From Sporichthya brevicatena (GTDB lineage Bacteria; Actinomycetota; Actinomycetes; Sporichthyales; Sporichthyaceae), in the NCBI RefSeq assembly GCF_039525035.1, contig NZ_BAAAHE010000045.1, positions 1 through 64,000 of the forward strand: a stretch of 64,000 nucleotides of DNA. Direction: 5' to 3'. Shown here in pieces: positions 1-9,000 of this stretch. Numbering within the stretch: position 1 is the first letter of the stretch; each line of letters begins with the position of its first letter. The notes beneath the pieces were generated by a model, which saw only the letters and a list, made by a program, of their open reading frames with translations, did not search any database and was not told the origin of the DNA. Position numbers and translations under genes: made by a program.

Positions 1-1302
1 CTCGGGAGCACGCGGCGGCTCCGGAGCCCGCGGGGGCTCGGGGGCCCGGGCCGCGGGCGCGGCCGGAGCCACGGGCGCCGCCACCGGAGCCGGGGCAGCG
101 GGAGCCGCGACCGGCGCCGCGAGGACCGGGATCGAGGCGTCCCCGGCGAGCCGGCGTTCGATGCGGTCGAGGCGGGCGTGGAGGTCGCGGTCGCTGTCCC
201 CGGCGGCGGGGAGCAGCACCCGGGCGCAGATCAGCTCGAGCTGGAGGCGAGGGGCGGTGGCGCCGCGCATCTCGGTCAGGCCGGTGTTGACGATGTCGGC
301 GGCGCGGGAGAGCTCGGCGGACCCGAACCGGGCGGCCTGCTGGGCCATGCGCTCGACGGCGTCGGCGGGGGCGTCGATCAGACCGGTCGCCCCGGCGTCC
401 GGGACCGCGGCCAGGATCACCAGGTCGCGGAGGCGGTCGAGCAGGTCGGCGACGAAACGCCGGGGGTCGTGGCCGCCCTCGATCACGCGGTCGACGAGGC
501 GGAACACCGCCGCCCCGTCGTGGACGGCGAAGGCGTCGATGACGTCGTCGAGCAGGGCCGAGTCGGTGTACCCGAGCAGGGCGGTGGCGCGGCCGAGGGT
601 GAGGCCCTCGGGCCCGGCACCGGCCATCAGCTGGTCGAGGACCGACAGGCTGTCGCGGACGGACCCCGCGCCGGCCCGGACGACCAGCGGCAGCACGGCC
701 GGCTCGACCGGGACGTTCTCCCGCTCGCACAGCGTCGCGAGGTACTCCCGCAGCACGCCGGGCGGCACGAGCCGGAACGGGTAGTGGTGCGTCCGGGAGC
801 GGATGGTCGGGATGACCTTCTCCGGCTCCGTCGTCGCGAAGATGAACTTCAGGTGCTCCGGCGGCTCCTCGACGACCTTGAGCAGGGCGTTGAAGCCGGC
901 CGTCGTGACCATGTGCGCTTCGTCGACGATGTAGATCTTGTAGCGCGAGGCGGCCGGGGCGAACGCGGCGCGATCGCGCAGGTCACGGGCGTCGTCGACG
1001 CCACCGTGAGAGGCGGCGTCGATCTCGATGACGTCGAGCCCGCCGCTGCCGCCGCGGGCGAGGTCCAGGCAGGAGCGGCAGGTGCCGCAGGGGGTCGGCG
1101 TCGGGCCCTGCTCGCAGTTCAGCGCGCGGGCGAGGATGCGCGCGCTCGTGGTCTTCCCGCAGCCGCGGGGGCCGCTGAACAGGTACGCGTGGTTGACCCG
1201 GCCGTTGCGGATCGCGTTCTGCAACGGGTCGGTGACGTGTTCCTGCCCGATGACCTCGGCGAACGTCTCGGGGCGGTAGCGGCGGTACAGCGCGAGCGAC
1301 AC
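1..1302 (-). CDS. dnaX: DNA polymerase III gamma/tau subunit, 3' truncated by window edge
   Basis: Clamp-loader ATPase that opens and loads the beta sliding clamp at the replication fork. The reverse strand reads from a GTG at 1302 as VSLALYRRYRPETFAEVIGQ, followed by the Walker A motif GPRGCGKT, a zinc-binding Cys cluster (C-x-x-C-x-x-C within the 'CGTCRSC' stretch), the DEAH-like VDEAHM box and the sensor motif TTEPEK. These are in the usual DnaX order. The visible 434 codons cover the AAA+ and collar domains and end in a Pro/Ala-rich linker, so the tau-specific C-terminus lies beyond base 1. Only short fragments of other frames overlap it; a long plus-strand frame here is an antisense shadow. 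It lies next to the SRP RNA and tRNA-Ser genes, a common actinobacterial arrangement. Confidence 0.95.
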   Translation of the reverse strand, partial: MSLALYRRYRPETFAEVIGQEHVTDPLQNAIRNGRVNHAYLFSGPRGCGKTTSARILARALNCEQGPTPTPCGTCRSCLDLARGGSGGLDVIEIDAASHGGVDDARDLRDRAAFAPAASRYKIYIVDEAHMVTTAGFNALLKVVEEPPEHLKFIFATTEPEKVIPTIRSRTHHYPFRLVPPGVLREYLATLCERENVPVEPAVLPLVVRAGAGSVRDSLSVLDQLMAGAGPEGLTLGRATALLGYTDSALLDDVIDAFAVHDGAAVFRLVDRVIEGGHDPRRFVADLLDRLRDLVILAAVPDAGATGLIDAPADAVERMAQQAARFGSAELSRAADIVNTGLTEMRGATAPRLQLELICARVLLPAAGDSDRDLHARLDRIERRLAGDASIPVLAAPVAAPAAPAPVAAPVAPAAPAARAPEPPRAPEPPRAPE

Positions 1303-1391
1303 AACTTGACCCTACGGCCCACCGGGGACGGTCGGCAGACCACGGTGCTCACCTGGGCAGACCCGGGACGAATTGGGGGTGGATTCCGGAC

Positions 1392-1418
1392 GTACGGGGC
1401 CGTACCGTCGCGTTATCT
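1392..1418 (+). promoter_or_regulatory. Palindrome and possible promoter upstream of LVIVD gene
   Basis: A perfect 14-bp inverted repeat, GTACGG-GG-CCGTAC (1392-1405), is followed by TTATCT (1413-1418), which resembles a -10 box. It lies in the 158-bp gap between divergent dnaX and the secreted LVIVD gene. Assignment as a promoter/operator is an inference. Confidence 0.3.
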
Positions 1419-1460
1419 AAGACCTATCGATAAATCCCCCGCTCGCCCCCGGAGTGGCCC

Positions 1461-2930
1461 GTGCACCTCGGTATCGCCTCCCTCGCCGGCGTCCTCGCGC
1501 TCAGCCCGCTGGCCGTCGCGGCCGGCTCTCCCGCGCAGGCGGGGAGCTGGGACTCCGCCGTGCCCGTCGCCGACTGCGGCCCCGGCTCGAAGCCCGAGAC
1601 CGGGCTGCAGGGCCAGGTCCCCCTCGCCGACCGCACGAGCGGCCGCAGCCAGCAGGGCTACTCCTGCAACCTCGAACTGCTCGGGCAGTACCAGGGCGAG
1701 GGCACGACCTGGGTGAACCAGTCGTACCGGCACTGCGCCTACAACGCGACGTCGTTGTTCGGGATCGGCCGCAAGGTTTCCGAGGGCGTGCAGGTCATCG
1801 ACGTCTCGAACCCGCGCAGGCCCAAGCTCGCCGGGAACCTCACCAGCCCGGCGATGCTGACCGACACGTGGGAGAGCCTGAAGGTCAACGAGACGCGGGG
1901 CCTGCTGGCCGGCGTCTCGGTCGGCCCGGCGATCGGGACGCTCGCGTTCGACGTCTACGACATCCAGACCGACTGCACGCGCCCGAAGCTGCTCAACGGG
2001 CTCTCGACCTCGACCTTCACCCTGCCCGCGTCGACCGTCAACCACGAGGGCCAGTGGTCCCCGGACGGGCGGACGTACTGGGCGACCAGCGTCGCCGGCG
2101 GGGCGATCACCGCCATCGACGTCGACGACCCGGCGAACCCGCGCATCGCCGCCGTCAGCACGATCGGCTACGCCAACCACGGGTTCGAGCTCTCCGCCGA
2201 CGGCAACCGCATGTACCTGACCACCGGATTCCCGGCGGGCGTGGTCGTGCTCGACGTCAGCGAGGTGCAGGCGCGCAAGCCGGCGCCGCTGATCCGCGAG
2301 CTCGGCCGCGTCGCCTGGGGCGGACCGGCCACGATCGGCCAGCACACGATCCCGGTCACCTGGGGCGGCAAGCCGTACCTGGTTGCGGTCGACGAGTTCG
2401 CGGGCGAGGACATCCACATCGTCGACATCTCCGACGAGACGAGGCCGCGCGTCGTGCGCCAGATCCAGCTCGAGATCAGCCGCCCCGAGCACGCGGACCT
2501 CGCTGCCTCCGAGACCAAGGGCAACGGCCTGTTCGGCTACGACGCGCACTACTGCAGTGTCGACCGGCGGACCGACCCGACCGCGCTCGCGTGCGGGTTC
2601 TTCCAGTCCGGCGTGCGCGTCTTCGACGTCGTGGACCCGCTGAACCCGCGCGAGATCGCGTACTTCAACCCGCCGGCGCAGGTCGGGAAGAACGCGCAGC
2701 TGCTCGGCTCGGAGCACGCCGCGCACGGCGTCACCTACATCGGCAACGCCTCGAACGTCCGGGACGCCGGGCCGACCGGCGTCGGCTTCACCGGCCAGCC
2801 GGCGGACCTGACCGCGGACTGGTGCAGCTCGCCGCCGCGCTTCGTCGGGAAGAACCAGCTCTGGGTCGCCTGCCAGGACAATGGCTTCATGGCGCTCCGC
2901 TTCACGAACAACGCCTACCGCGCGCGGTGA
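1461..2930 (+). CDS. Secreted LVIVD-repeat (beta-propeller-like) protein
   Basis: Predicted exported protein of 489 residues. The GTG start at 1461 has GGAG about 8 bases upstream and is followed by a signal peptide (hydrophobic SLAGVLALSPLAVAAG, Ala-x-Ala site near residue 27). The mature part holds repeated strand motifs of the LVIVD type: VQVIDVSNPRRPKLAG, VVVLDVSE, IHIVDISDETRPRVV and VRVFDVVDPLNPREIA, each ending in a 'P..I/V' turn. This repeat is expected to fold as a beta-propeller. Several Cys residues (for example DCGPGS, YSCN, HCAYN, HYCSV) could form disulfides outside the membrane. The stop overlaps the start of the DUF305 gene by 4 bases (GTGA), so the two are translationally coupled. 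The biochemical role is unknown. Confidence 0.85.
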   Translation: MHLGIASLAGVLALSPLAVAAGSPAQAGSWDSAVPVADCGPGSKPETGLQGQVPLADRTSGRSQQGYSCNLELLGQYQGEGTTWVNQSYRHCAYNATSLFGIGRKVSEGVQVIDVSNPRRPKLAGNLTSPAMLTDTWESLKVNETRGLLAGVSVGPAIGTLAFDVYDIQTDCTRPKLLNGLSTSTFTLPASTVNHEGQWSPDGRTYWATSVAGGAITAIDVDDPANPRIAAVSTIGYANHGFELSADGNRMYLTTGFPAGVVVLDVSEVQARKPAPLIRELGRVAWGGPATIGQHTIPVTWGGKPYLVAVDEFAGEDIHIVDISDETRPRVVRQIQLEISRPEHADLAASETKGNGLFGYDAHYCSVDRRTDPTALACGFFQSGVRVFDVVDPLNPREIAYFNPPAQVGKNAQLLGSEHAAHGVTYIGNASNVRDAGPTGVGFTGQPADLTADWCSSPPRFVGKNQLWVACQDNGFMALRFTNNAYRAR

Positions 2931-3544
2931 AGCGCCCGTCCGCGCCGGTCGCCGTGGCGGCCGGCGCGCTGGTGCTCGGGCTCGGCGCCGGCATCGGGCT
3001 CGCCACGGCGCTCGACGACGACTCCGGCACGGCGGTGTCGGCTGCCGCGGCCACGCCGAGCGCGGTGGACATCGGCTTCAGCCAGGACATGATCGTCCAC
3101 CACGAGCAGGCCGTGCTGATGGCGCAGCTGGTCCGGGGCCGGACCGCCGACCCGAAGATCGCGGCCCTCGCGGCCGGGATCGAGTCCGACCAGCTTCTGG
3201 AGATCGGGACCCTGCGCGGCTACCTGGCGCTCTGGGACGCCCCGGTGCTGCCCGCCGGCCCCCCGATGACGTGGATGGCCGACCACCAGCACGGCGCCGC
3301 GATGCCGGGCATGGCGACGACTGCCCAGCTCAACCGCCTGCGGTCCGCGAAGGGCGCCGCGCTGGACCGGATGTTCCTCCAGCTCATGCTCCGCCACCAC
3401 GAGGGCGGTCAGCCGATGCTCAGCGACGCCGCGGCGAACGCCGCGATCCCCGCCGTCCGCGCCCTCGCGAGCCGGATGTCGTTCCACCAGGGCGAGGAGA
3501 TCCGGACGATCCAGGCTCTGCTGGCGACCACGCAGCCGTCCTGA
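2927..3544 (+). CDS. DUF305 family exported protein
   Basis: A 205-residue protein that starts at the GTG overlapping the stop of the LVIVD gene. An N-terminal membrane anchor or signal (VAVAAGALVLGLGAGIGLATAL) precedes a ferritin-like DUF305 helical domain. The family hallmarks are visible: DIGFSQDMIVHHEQAVLMA near residue 50, a second RMFLQLMLRHHEGGQPM motif, and Met/His-rich MTWMADHQHGAAMPGMA between them. His/Met pairs in this family are thought to bind metal (one cyanobacterial member, CopM, binds copper). Metal binding here is inferred from the motif only. Coupling to the upstream secreted propeller suggests a shared extracytoplasmic role. Confidence 0.88.
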   Translation: MKRPSAPVAVAAGALVLGLGAGIGLATALDDDSGTAVSAAAATPSAVDIGFSQDMIVHHEQAVLMAQLVRGRTADPKIAALAAGIESDQLLEIGTLRGYLALWDAPVLPAGPPMTWMADHQHGAAMPGMATTAQLNRLRSAKGAALDRMFLQLMLRHHEGGQPMLSDAAANAAIPAVRALASRMSFHQGEEIRTIQALLATTQPS

Positions 3545-3579
3545 CCGACGCCCGGGCGCAGGGCCGCGACTTAACGAAA

Positions 3580-3668
3580 AGGACCCCCCGCGCACCTACC
3601 AGAGCCCACCTACCCTTGCTGCCTTCCGGCCCTGGGGGGGTTCAGCAGGATGGCACCACGCGGGGAGC
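3580..3668 (-). ncRNA. ffs: Signal recognition particle RNA (4.5S, small type)
   Basis: The reverse strand contains the conserved SRP RNA apical domain: TCCTGCTGAA, a C-run, then AGGGCCGGAAGGCAGCAAGG, with complementary outer arms GCGTGG.../...GTGCGCGG closing the hairpin. It binds Ffh and targets nascent membrane proteins. The C-run, the GGAA tetraloop region and the AGCAAGG strand are diagnostic. A TACACT -10-like box lies just upstream on the reverse strand (about 3676-3681). The 3' side reads into CCTTTTCGTTAA, a plausible terminator tail. Ends are approximate to a few bases. Confidence 0.9.
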
Positions 3669-3771
3669 CGGGATCAGTGTACGGGGCGCCCGTCGGGTGG
3701 GAACCGGACGCACTCCACCCTCTCGCGGTCGGCGCGGGCTCCAGCTCCTAGTACCCTTGTCCACGCTCCAA

Positions 3772-3856
3772 GGAGGATTCGCCTAGTGGCCTAGGGCGCA
3801 CGCTTGGAAAGCGTGTTGGGGGCAACCCCTCACGAGTTCAAATCTCGTATCCTCCG
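3772..3856 (+). tRNA. tRNA-Ser (anticodon GGA)
   Basis: An 85-nt class II tRNA. Acceptor stem GGAGGAT pairs with ATCCTCC; the anticodon loop TTGGAAA carries GGA, which reads UCC/UCU; the long variable arm GTTGGGGGCAACCCCTC is typical of serine tRNA; the T loop is GTTCAAATC. CCA is not encoded (CCG follows). The 3' part from the anticodon loop onward (3804-3856) is duplicated at 13738-13790, which shows that a mobile element integrated here and restored the gene. Confidence 0.96.
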
Positions 3857-3869
3857 CCGGCTGAGCAGC
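3804..3869 (+). repeat. Left attachment site (attL) in tRNA-Ser
   Basis: A 56-bp stretch (3804-3859), from the tRNA anticodon loop through the 3' end plus CCG, is repeated without a mismatch at 13738-13793. After one mismatch (G/A) another 9 bp, CTGAGCAGC, also match (to 3869 and 13803). This is the core crossover region of a tyrosine-recombinase element. Confidence 0.93.
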
Positions 3870-3872
3870 ACA

Positions 3873-3910
3873 AACGCCGGGCGCCCATCGGGTGCCCGGC
3901 GTTCGTCTTT
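3873..3910 (+). terminator. Terminator after tRNA-Ser, element-borne
   Basis: AACGCCGGGCGCCC pairs with GGGTGCCCGGCGTT (14 bp, one G-U) around an ATC loop, followed by CGTCTTT. Because it lies inside attL, it was brought by the element. The terminator at 13804-13837 appears to be the original one. Confidence 0.75.
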
Positions 3911-3914
3911 CCGG

Positions 3915-3935
3915 TCCGTCTCAGTTTCCGTCTCA
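3915..3935 (+). repeat. Left arm-type repeats (integrase binding candidates)
   Basis: TCCGTCTCA occurs at 3915-3923 and 3927-3935, start-to-start 12 bp, in the same orientation. The same pair with the same 12-bp period occurs near the other end (13622-13642). Paired repeats near both att cores fit arm-binding sites of a tyrosine recombinase. Confidence 0.65.
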
Positions 3936-3978
3936 TTTGTCTTCTCGGTCCAAGGCGGTCGACGCGTAGCCTGAGGGC

Positions 3979-4209
3979 ATGCAGTTCGCGCGGATCACGG
4001 TGGAGCCGGACAAGATGGGCGGCGTGCCCTGTATCCGCGGCTTCCGCATTCCGGTCGCCACGGTGGTCGGCATGGTTGCCGAGGGGATGTCCACCGAGGA
4101 GATCCTCGCCGACTACCCGGATCTCGAAGCCGAGGACATCCGTGAGGCGCTGCTCTTCGCTGCGGAGGCCGTCCGCGATCGCGACTTGCCGCTGCGCCTC
4201 GGCGCGTGA
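3979..4209 (+). CDS. DUF433 antitoxin
   Basis: A 76-residue DUF433 protein. Visible features are the family's core pattern: DKMGGVPCIRGFRIPV (the 'G.P.I.GTRI.V' signature), then a small winged-helix segment with the MSTEEILADYPDLEAEDIREAL motif. DUF433 proteins are the usual upstream partner of DUF5615 PIN-like toxins. The stop overlaps the start of the DUF5615 gene by 4 bases (GTGA), so the pair is coupled. It is the first gene inside the left end of the mobile element, a position that suits an addiction module keeping the element in the cell. Regulation is probably by autorepression, inferred from the family. Confidence 0.88.
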   Translation: MQFARITVEPDKMGGVPCIRGFRIPVATVVGMVAEGMSTEEILADYPDLEAEDIREALLFAAEAVRDRDLPLRLGA

Positions 4210-4577
4210 GATTTCTTCTCGATGCCAGCCTCTCGCCCCGGGTTGGGGCCGCCCTGCGCGGGGCCGAACACGATGCGGTGCATGTGCGGGATCTGGGCCT
4301 CGCCAGCGCGAGCGATCCGGTCGTGCTTGAGACCGCGCTGGCGGACTCGCAGGTGCTGCTGACCGCTGACACCGACTTCGGCACCCTGCTCGCGCACTCC
4401 GGCGCAGAGCTGCCCAGCGTGGTCCTGTTCCGCGGCGAAGTGACGCGACGGCCGGATGAACAGGCCCAGCTGTTGCTGGCCAACCTCGACCAGATCTCTG
4501 AGGACCTCCTCGCCGGCGCGCTCGTGGTCATCGGCGACAAGCGCCTGCGGGTGCGCTCGCTTCCGATCGAGCGCTGA
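4206..4577 (+). CDS. DUF5615 PIN-like toxin
   Basis: A 123-residue protein of the DUF5615/Mut7-C-like PIN fold. Acidic residues typical of the active site are seen in MRFLLDASLSP (Asp6), in HVRDLGL, and in LLTADTDFGTLL. These proteins are predicted ribonucleases of toxin-antitoxin systems. The GTG start overlaps the DUF433 stop. The gene converges on the integrase gene with only 12 bases between the two stops. Toxicity has not been shown from sequence. Confidence 0.86.
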   Translation: MRFLLDASLSPRVGAALRGAEHDAVHVRDLGLASASDPVVLETALADSQVLLTADTDFGTLLAHSGAELPSVVLFRGEVTRRPDEQAQLLLANLDQISEDLLAGALVVIGDKRLRVRSLPIER

Positions 4578-4589
4578 CGACCCGCGCCG

Positions 4590-5834
4590 TCAGCGGCCAG
4601 GAGGCTCAGGACCAGAAGGCCGGTGATCCGGCCACAGCAGTCCGCCCACCTGGCGCGCGACGTCGCGGCGAACTGCGCCGGTGATGTGCTGGTACCGGGC
4701 GGCCATACCGGCATGGGACCAGCCCATGATCCCCATGACGGCGCGGTCGGGGATGCCGAGCACCAACAGCACCGTCGCGGCAGTGTGCCGCGCGTCGTGG
4801 AGTCGGGTTTCGCGCAGGCCGGCTTCTTCGAGCAACGCCTTCCAGGCTCGGTGGTCGGTGTTCATGTTCACCGCACGGCCGAGCGGGTCGGCGAAAAGCC
4901 ATCCTTCGTCGCGCCAAAGCTGCCCAGCGGTCTCGCGCTCGACGGTTTGCTCGGTCCGGTGCCGCCGCAACAGCTCGACGAGAGGGTCAGGCAGGCCGAT
5001 GCCACGGCGGCCGGCGCGAGACTTGGTGTTGGCGGTGTCACCGCGGACGTTTCGCTTGTCGGGGCAGTAGCCAGGACGCTCCCGCCCGCAAGGTGGGTCG
5101 CAGCCGTGTTCGTACTGCGGACGCACGCGCGTGCGGCGAACCCAGAGGATGCCGTTGTCCAGATCGACGTCGGCCCAGGTGAGTCCGAGTGCCTCCCCCT
5201 GGCGAAGCCCGAGCGCCAAGGCGAAGGCCCATCGCGCGCCGTTGCGACCGTTAGACGCGACCTCAAGAAGGCGATGGACCTCCGCCACGGTGTAGGGCTC
5301 GATCTCGTCCTCCTCGATCCGCGGGGCGTGAGCGATCGTGGCGACGTTGCGCGTGACGTGGCCGCGCCGCAGCGCGGCGTTGAGTGCGGCACGGATCGTC
5401 CGGTGAGCCTGGTGCACGGTGGCGGGCTTGCTGCCCCTCGCCAGCATGGCCGCGTAGAGCCGTTCGAGGTGCTCGGCCTGGAGCTTGTCCAGGCGATGGG
5501 CTCCGACGCCGGGGACCAGATGGACGCGTACTGCGACTTCGTAGGCGGCGTAGCTGCTGGGGCGCACGCTCGGCGCCGAGATGTTGGTGAGCCAGTGCTC
5601 GAGCCAGGTCTGGACGGTCCAGGTCTGGCCGGCGCGGCGGAGGTTCCCGCTCTCCCGGCCACGCTCCAGCTCGCGGACGGCCCGGATGACCTCGGCCTCG
5701 GTCGCGCGTTCGATGTGACGTCGGTCGGGGCTGCCGTCGTCACGGACTCCCACGGTGACCCGACCGTGCCACCGCCCGTCGGCCCCGAGATAGATCGAGG
5801 AGGCTCCGTTGGGCCGGCGTGATCGCTCGGTCAT
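4590..5834 (-). CDS. int: Tyrosine site-specific integrase of the element
   Basis: A 414-residue phage/ICE-type integrase. It has an N-terminal arm-binding region (about 1-70), a SAM-like core-binding domain (about 70-165) and a catalytic domain with the full set Arg211 (GLRQGEAL), Lys271, His346-x-x-Arg349 (LHDARH), His374 (GWSH) and Tyr381. An insert at about 241-262 carries three cysteines (GCDPPCG...YCP), known from several actinobacterial integrases and possibly metal-binding. The ATG start overlaps the excisionase stop (ATGA). It should recombine the tRNA-Ser attachment sites. It is separated from attL by the toxin-antitoxin pair. Confidence 0.95.
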   Translation of the reverse strand: MTERSRRPNGASSIYLGADGRWHGRVTVGVRDDGSPDRRHIERATEAEVIRAVRELERGRESGNLRRAGQTWTVQTWLEHWLTNISAPSVRPSSYAAYEVAVRVHLVPGVGAHRLDKLQAEHLERLYAAMLARGSKPATVHQAHRTIRAALNAALRRGHVTRNVATIAHAPRIEEDEIEPYTVAEVHRLLEVASNGRNGARWAFALALGLRQGEALGLTWADVDLDNGILWVRRTRVRPQYEHGCDPPCGRERPGYCPDKRNVRGDTANTKSRAGRRGIGLPDPLVELLRRHRTEQTVERETAGQLWRDEGWLFADPLGRAVNMNTDHRAWKALLEEAGLRETRLHDARHTAATVLLVLGIPDRAVMGIMGWSHAGMAARYQHITGAVRRDVARQVGGLLWPDHRPSGPEPPGR

Positions 5835-6055
5835 CGACGGTCCCCGCCGGTAGCTCGGAGACCGTCAACATAGGTAGCCAGGGCGTCGGCCGGGATGCGG
5901 CGCAGGCGACCGATCCGCACCGACTCGACGAGCCCTGCGGCGAGCAGTCCGTACATCGTGGTGCGGCCGATCCCCAGAGCTTCGGCTGCTTCCTCGACAG
6001 TGAGGATGAACCGCCGTCCTTGCGACGGAATCAGCGCGTCATCGGAATTCATCAT
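5831..6055 (-). CDS. xis: Excisionase / MerR-like helix-turn-helix protein
   Basis: A 74-residue small DNA-binding protein. Its centre reads LTVEEAAEALGIGRTTMYGLL followed by VRIGRLRRIPADAL, the excisionase/AlpA winged-HTH pattern. The start chosen is the first of two tandem ATG codons (6055), preceded by GGGGAGGG and overlapping the relaxase stop by 4 bases; a longer upstream frame lacks similarity. The stop overlaps the integrase start. The place between relaxase and integrase in one operon supports a role in directing excision. Confidence 0.88.
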   Translation of the reverse strand: MMNSDDALIPSQGRRFILTVEEAAEALGIGRTTMYGLLAAGLVESVRIGRLRRIPADALATYVDGLRATGGDRR

Positions 6056-9000
6056 GGCCCTCCCCTGGTCGGACCTTCGTGGTCCAGGTGACTGATCTGC
6101 ATGGGTTGCCGGCGGCCAGTTGGAGCCGACGGGCGGAATCGCATTTGGGCGTCCGTGGCGTGGGGAGCGTGCAGTCCGGTTGTCGCAGACGCCTCTATCC
6201 GTTGCTCCCACCGGCGTCGTAGCTCGGCCGTCGCTGCGGGCTCGACGGTCCGGCGGGCGAGGATGTCGGACATGACCTGACGGACCGTCATCTCCGGAGT
6301 GTCGCCGAGACCGACGTCGCGTGCGACGTAGGCGTGATTGGCCTCTCGGCCGCGCGTCATGCCGACGTAGAGCGGTTCGCGGCCGATGCCGGGACCGACC
6401 ACGATGTGGGCGCTGTCAGCAGTCCGGCCCTGGGCCCGGTGGATGGTGCTGGCATACCCGAGTTCGACGTCGCGTCGTACATACGTCGCCGGCAGCCGAA
6501 CCAGCTCCGGTGCCACACCGCGGTCACCACCGAGAGGAACCGCGTCGAGCGACCCGTCCGTGTGGACCCGCGTCACGCGCCACCGATCACCGTTCCGGAC
6601 GTGCGCACCCGCCGAGGGGATCGCCCGATCATTGCGACGCGTCACCACGACATCGCCGAGACCGGCGCGGGATCCGTCGTGCAGCGAAACCTCGCCTTGC
6701 GTGTCGACCACGCCCCAGCGGATCCGATCGCAGCGCGCGCGGTCGTTGAGGGCCCGCACGGTTTCCCGGTCGATGGCAAGGAGCACGCTGTCGCGGCCCA
6801 GGGCGCAATCGTCCGCCCACGCGCGGTAGGCCTTCTCGACCATCGCTTCGACTGGGCCGTCGTGCAGGCGGTCGTGCGCGGCGTAAGCGTCGAGACAGGC
6901 CGGATCGCCGAGCCGGAGCTGTCGGGTGGCTTCGGCCTCCCAGGCTTCGCTGAACCGGTGGAGACGTTCGAGCTCGACGGGATGACCTTCGTCGGCGAGC
7001 AGGGCGAAGGCACCGCCGGCGTCGACCGCTCCGAGCTGAAATTGGTCGCCGACAGCCACGACCTTGGCGCCCGCCGCGACCGCCTGGGAGACAAGAAGAT
7101 CGAGCTGGGCGGTTGGGGCCATCGCGGCTTCGTCGACGATGACTAACTGCCCGGGCCGCAGTTGCCACGCCTGACCGCTGGCCGTAGCCGGACCAGACTC
7201 GTGGATCCACTTGGCAAGGGTGTCGGCGTCGATGCCCACCGACGCACCGAGAACGGCGGCGGCAGCCGCGGAGGGAGCGAGACCGATCACGGTGCCGGCT
7301 CCGTGGGTGTGTTCCCACCCCGCCCGCAGCGCGCACAGGGCGCGGGTCTTGCCCGTGCCGGCCGGCCCGAGCAGAAGGTCGAGGCGTCTGCCGGAGGCGG
7401 CGATGCCCACCGCCGCGCGGGCTTGCTCGGCCGACAGGCGGGGTCTGCCGGGCAGCGGGCGGGCGGCGGCGAGGGCCTCGATCGACTGCGTGTCGGCGAC
7501 GGGGGCGGACATGTGGTCGTTGTGGGCGTCGAGCAAACGGGCTTCGGCGGCCAGGACTTTCCAGCTGCTGTAGGCGGGTTCGGGCGCGGCCGCGGTAGCG
7601 CCGTGCATCTCGTGCTGGATGTAGTGCGCGGGCGTCGTGGTCGCGGCGGGTGGGTCGAGGGCGACGCAACGGTCGAGGGCGGCGCTGACGACCGCGTCGA
7701 GCAGAGCCATCCGCGCGCCGGGGGAAGGCTGGCGCAGGGCGCGGGTTGTGCGGGCGGCTTCGGCGAGCAGGTTGGTCGCGGTCCAGGTGGCTCGGCGTTG
7801 GGCGAGCGCGGCGACAGTGGCCTCGGCATAGCGCCCCAGCAACACCTCGGGTATCTCGGCGACGCCGGCGGTGTCCGAGCCGGCAGCAGCGGGGAAGGTC
7901 GCCGCGATTGCCGGAGCGGTTGTCACGATGCTTGCCCGGCCGGCGTTTGCGCTGGTCAGCGCGTCGCGGACGATCGCGTCAACCGGTGTGCCGGTGACCG
8001 CTTCGGCGGTTGCCGCCCATCGGCTGCGGAGCTCGGCAAGCGGGGCGATGTCCTTGTCGGGGCGGGTGGCCAGCGTGGCCTGCTGGCGCAGTTTCAGGAC
8101 CTCGGCGCGGGTGGGTTCGCGGCCGTGGCTGTCGGTGAAGGTGGCGACCAGGTCTTGGGTGTGGGCGGTGATTGCCGCGGCGCGAGAGGAGAACGCCTCC
8201 AGCAGCGCGTCGGGGATGCCTTCGATCTCGTAGGCCGGGGTGCGTCGGGGTCCGCGGTCGCGGTAGCCGAAGGTGACGGGCAAGTGGGCGGCAAGCAGGT
8301 CGGCAATCGTGGAGTCGTAGATCTCGCTGCACGCCACCGCGGCTCGGAAGAGCACTTGCCCGTCCACGGCGCGCCAGCGCCCGTCGGGGCCTTGGACCTT
8401 GTTCGCGACCACGAGGTGGGTGTGCAGGTTCGGATCCCCGGCGCGGGTGTCGTAGTGGTCGAACGCGGCCGCGATCGCGCCCCGGGCGGGGACCCGGATC
8501 TTCGACCCGTCACCGATGCGGGTGTGCAGGAACCGGTCCTCGATCACGCCCAGTACCGCGGCCACGGCGTCCCGGTGCGCGCCCTCGACCGCGTGCCGCA
8601 CGTCCTGGTCACCGATGGCCCACAGCACGCTGACCGACTTCGGCACGGTGAAGGTCAGGTCGTAGCCGGCGACGGCGGTCCGTACTGGTCGGGCCTGCTC
8701 CTGGGACTCGATGGCGGCAACACTTGCGATGAGCTCAAGCTCGGGGAGGTCCGCCGGCAAGCGGGCCACGTGGGTGGCGATCCGCTCGGCCGCGGTCCGG
8801 AACTTCGGATACGCCAGCCCAAGGCGCTCCCCGGTCACCGGGTCGTGGCCGGACCCGAACAGTCGGCCCATCGCCTCCTCGGTCACCGTGGTGCCTGCGG
8901 GAAGGTCTTGCCCGTCGCCCGTGCCGAGGCCCGGCAACCCGGCGCCGATCCACGTCCCGGGTGGGTTGCCGGAGGCGGCGTAGTAGGCGACCAGCTCCTG

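Noticed and set aside
178-1716. Plus-strand open frame of 512 codons over dnaX
   Set aside because: Antisense to clear DnaX motifs; long antisense frames are normal at this GC content and the product is low-complexity.
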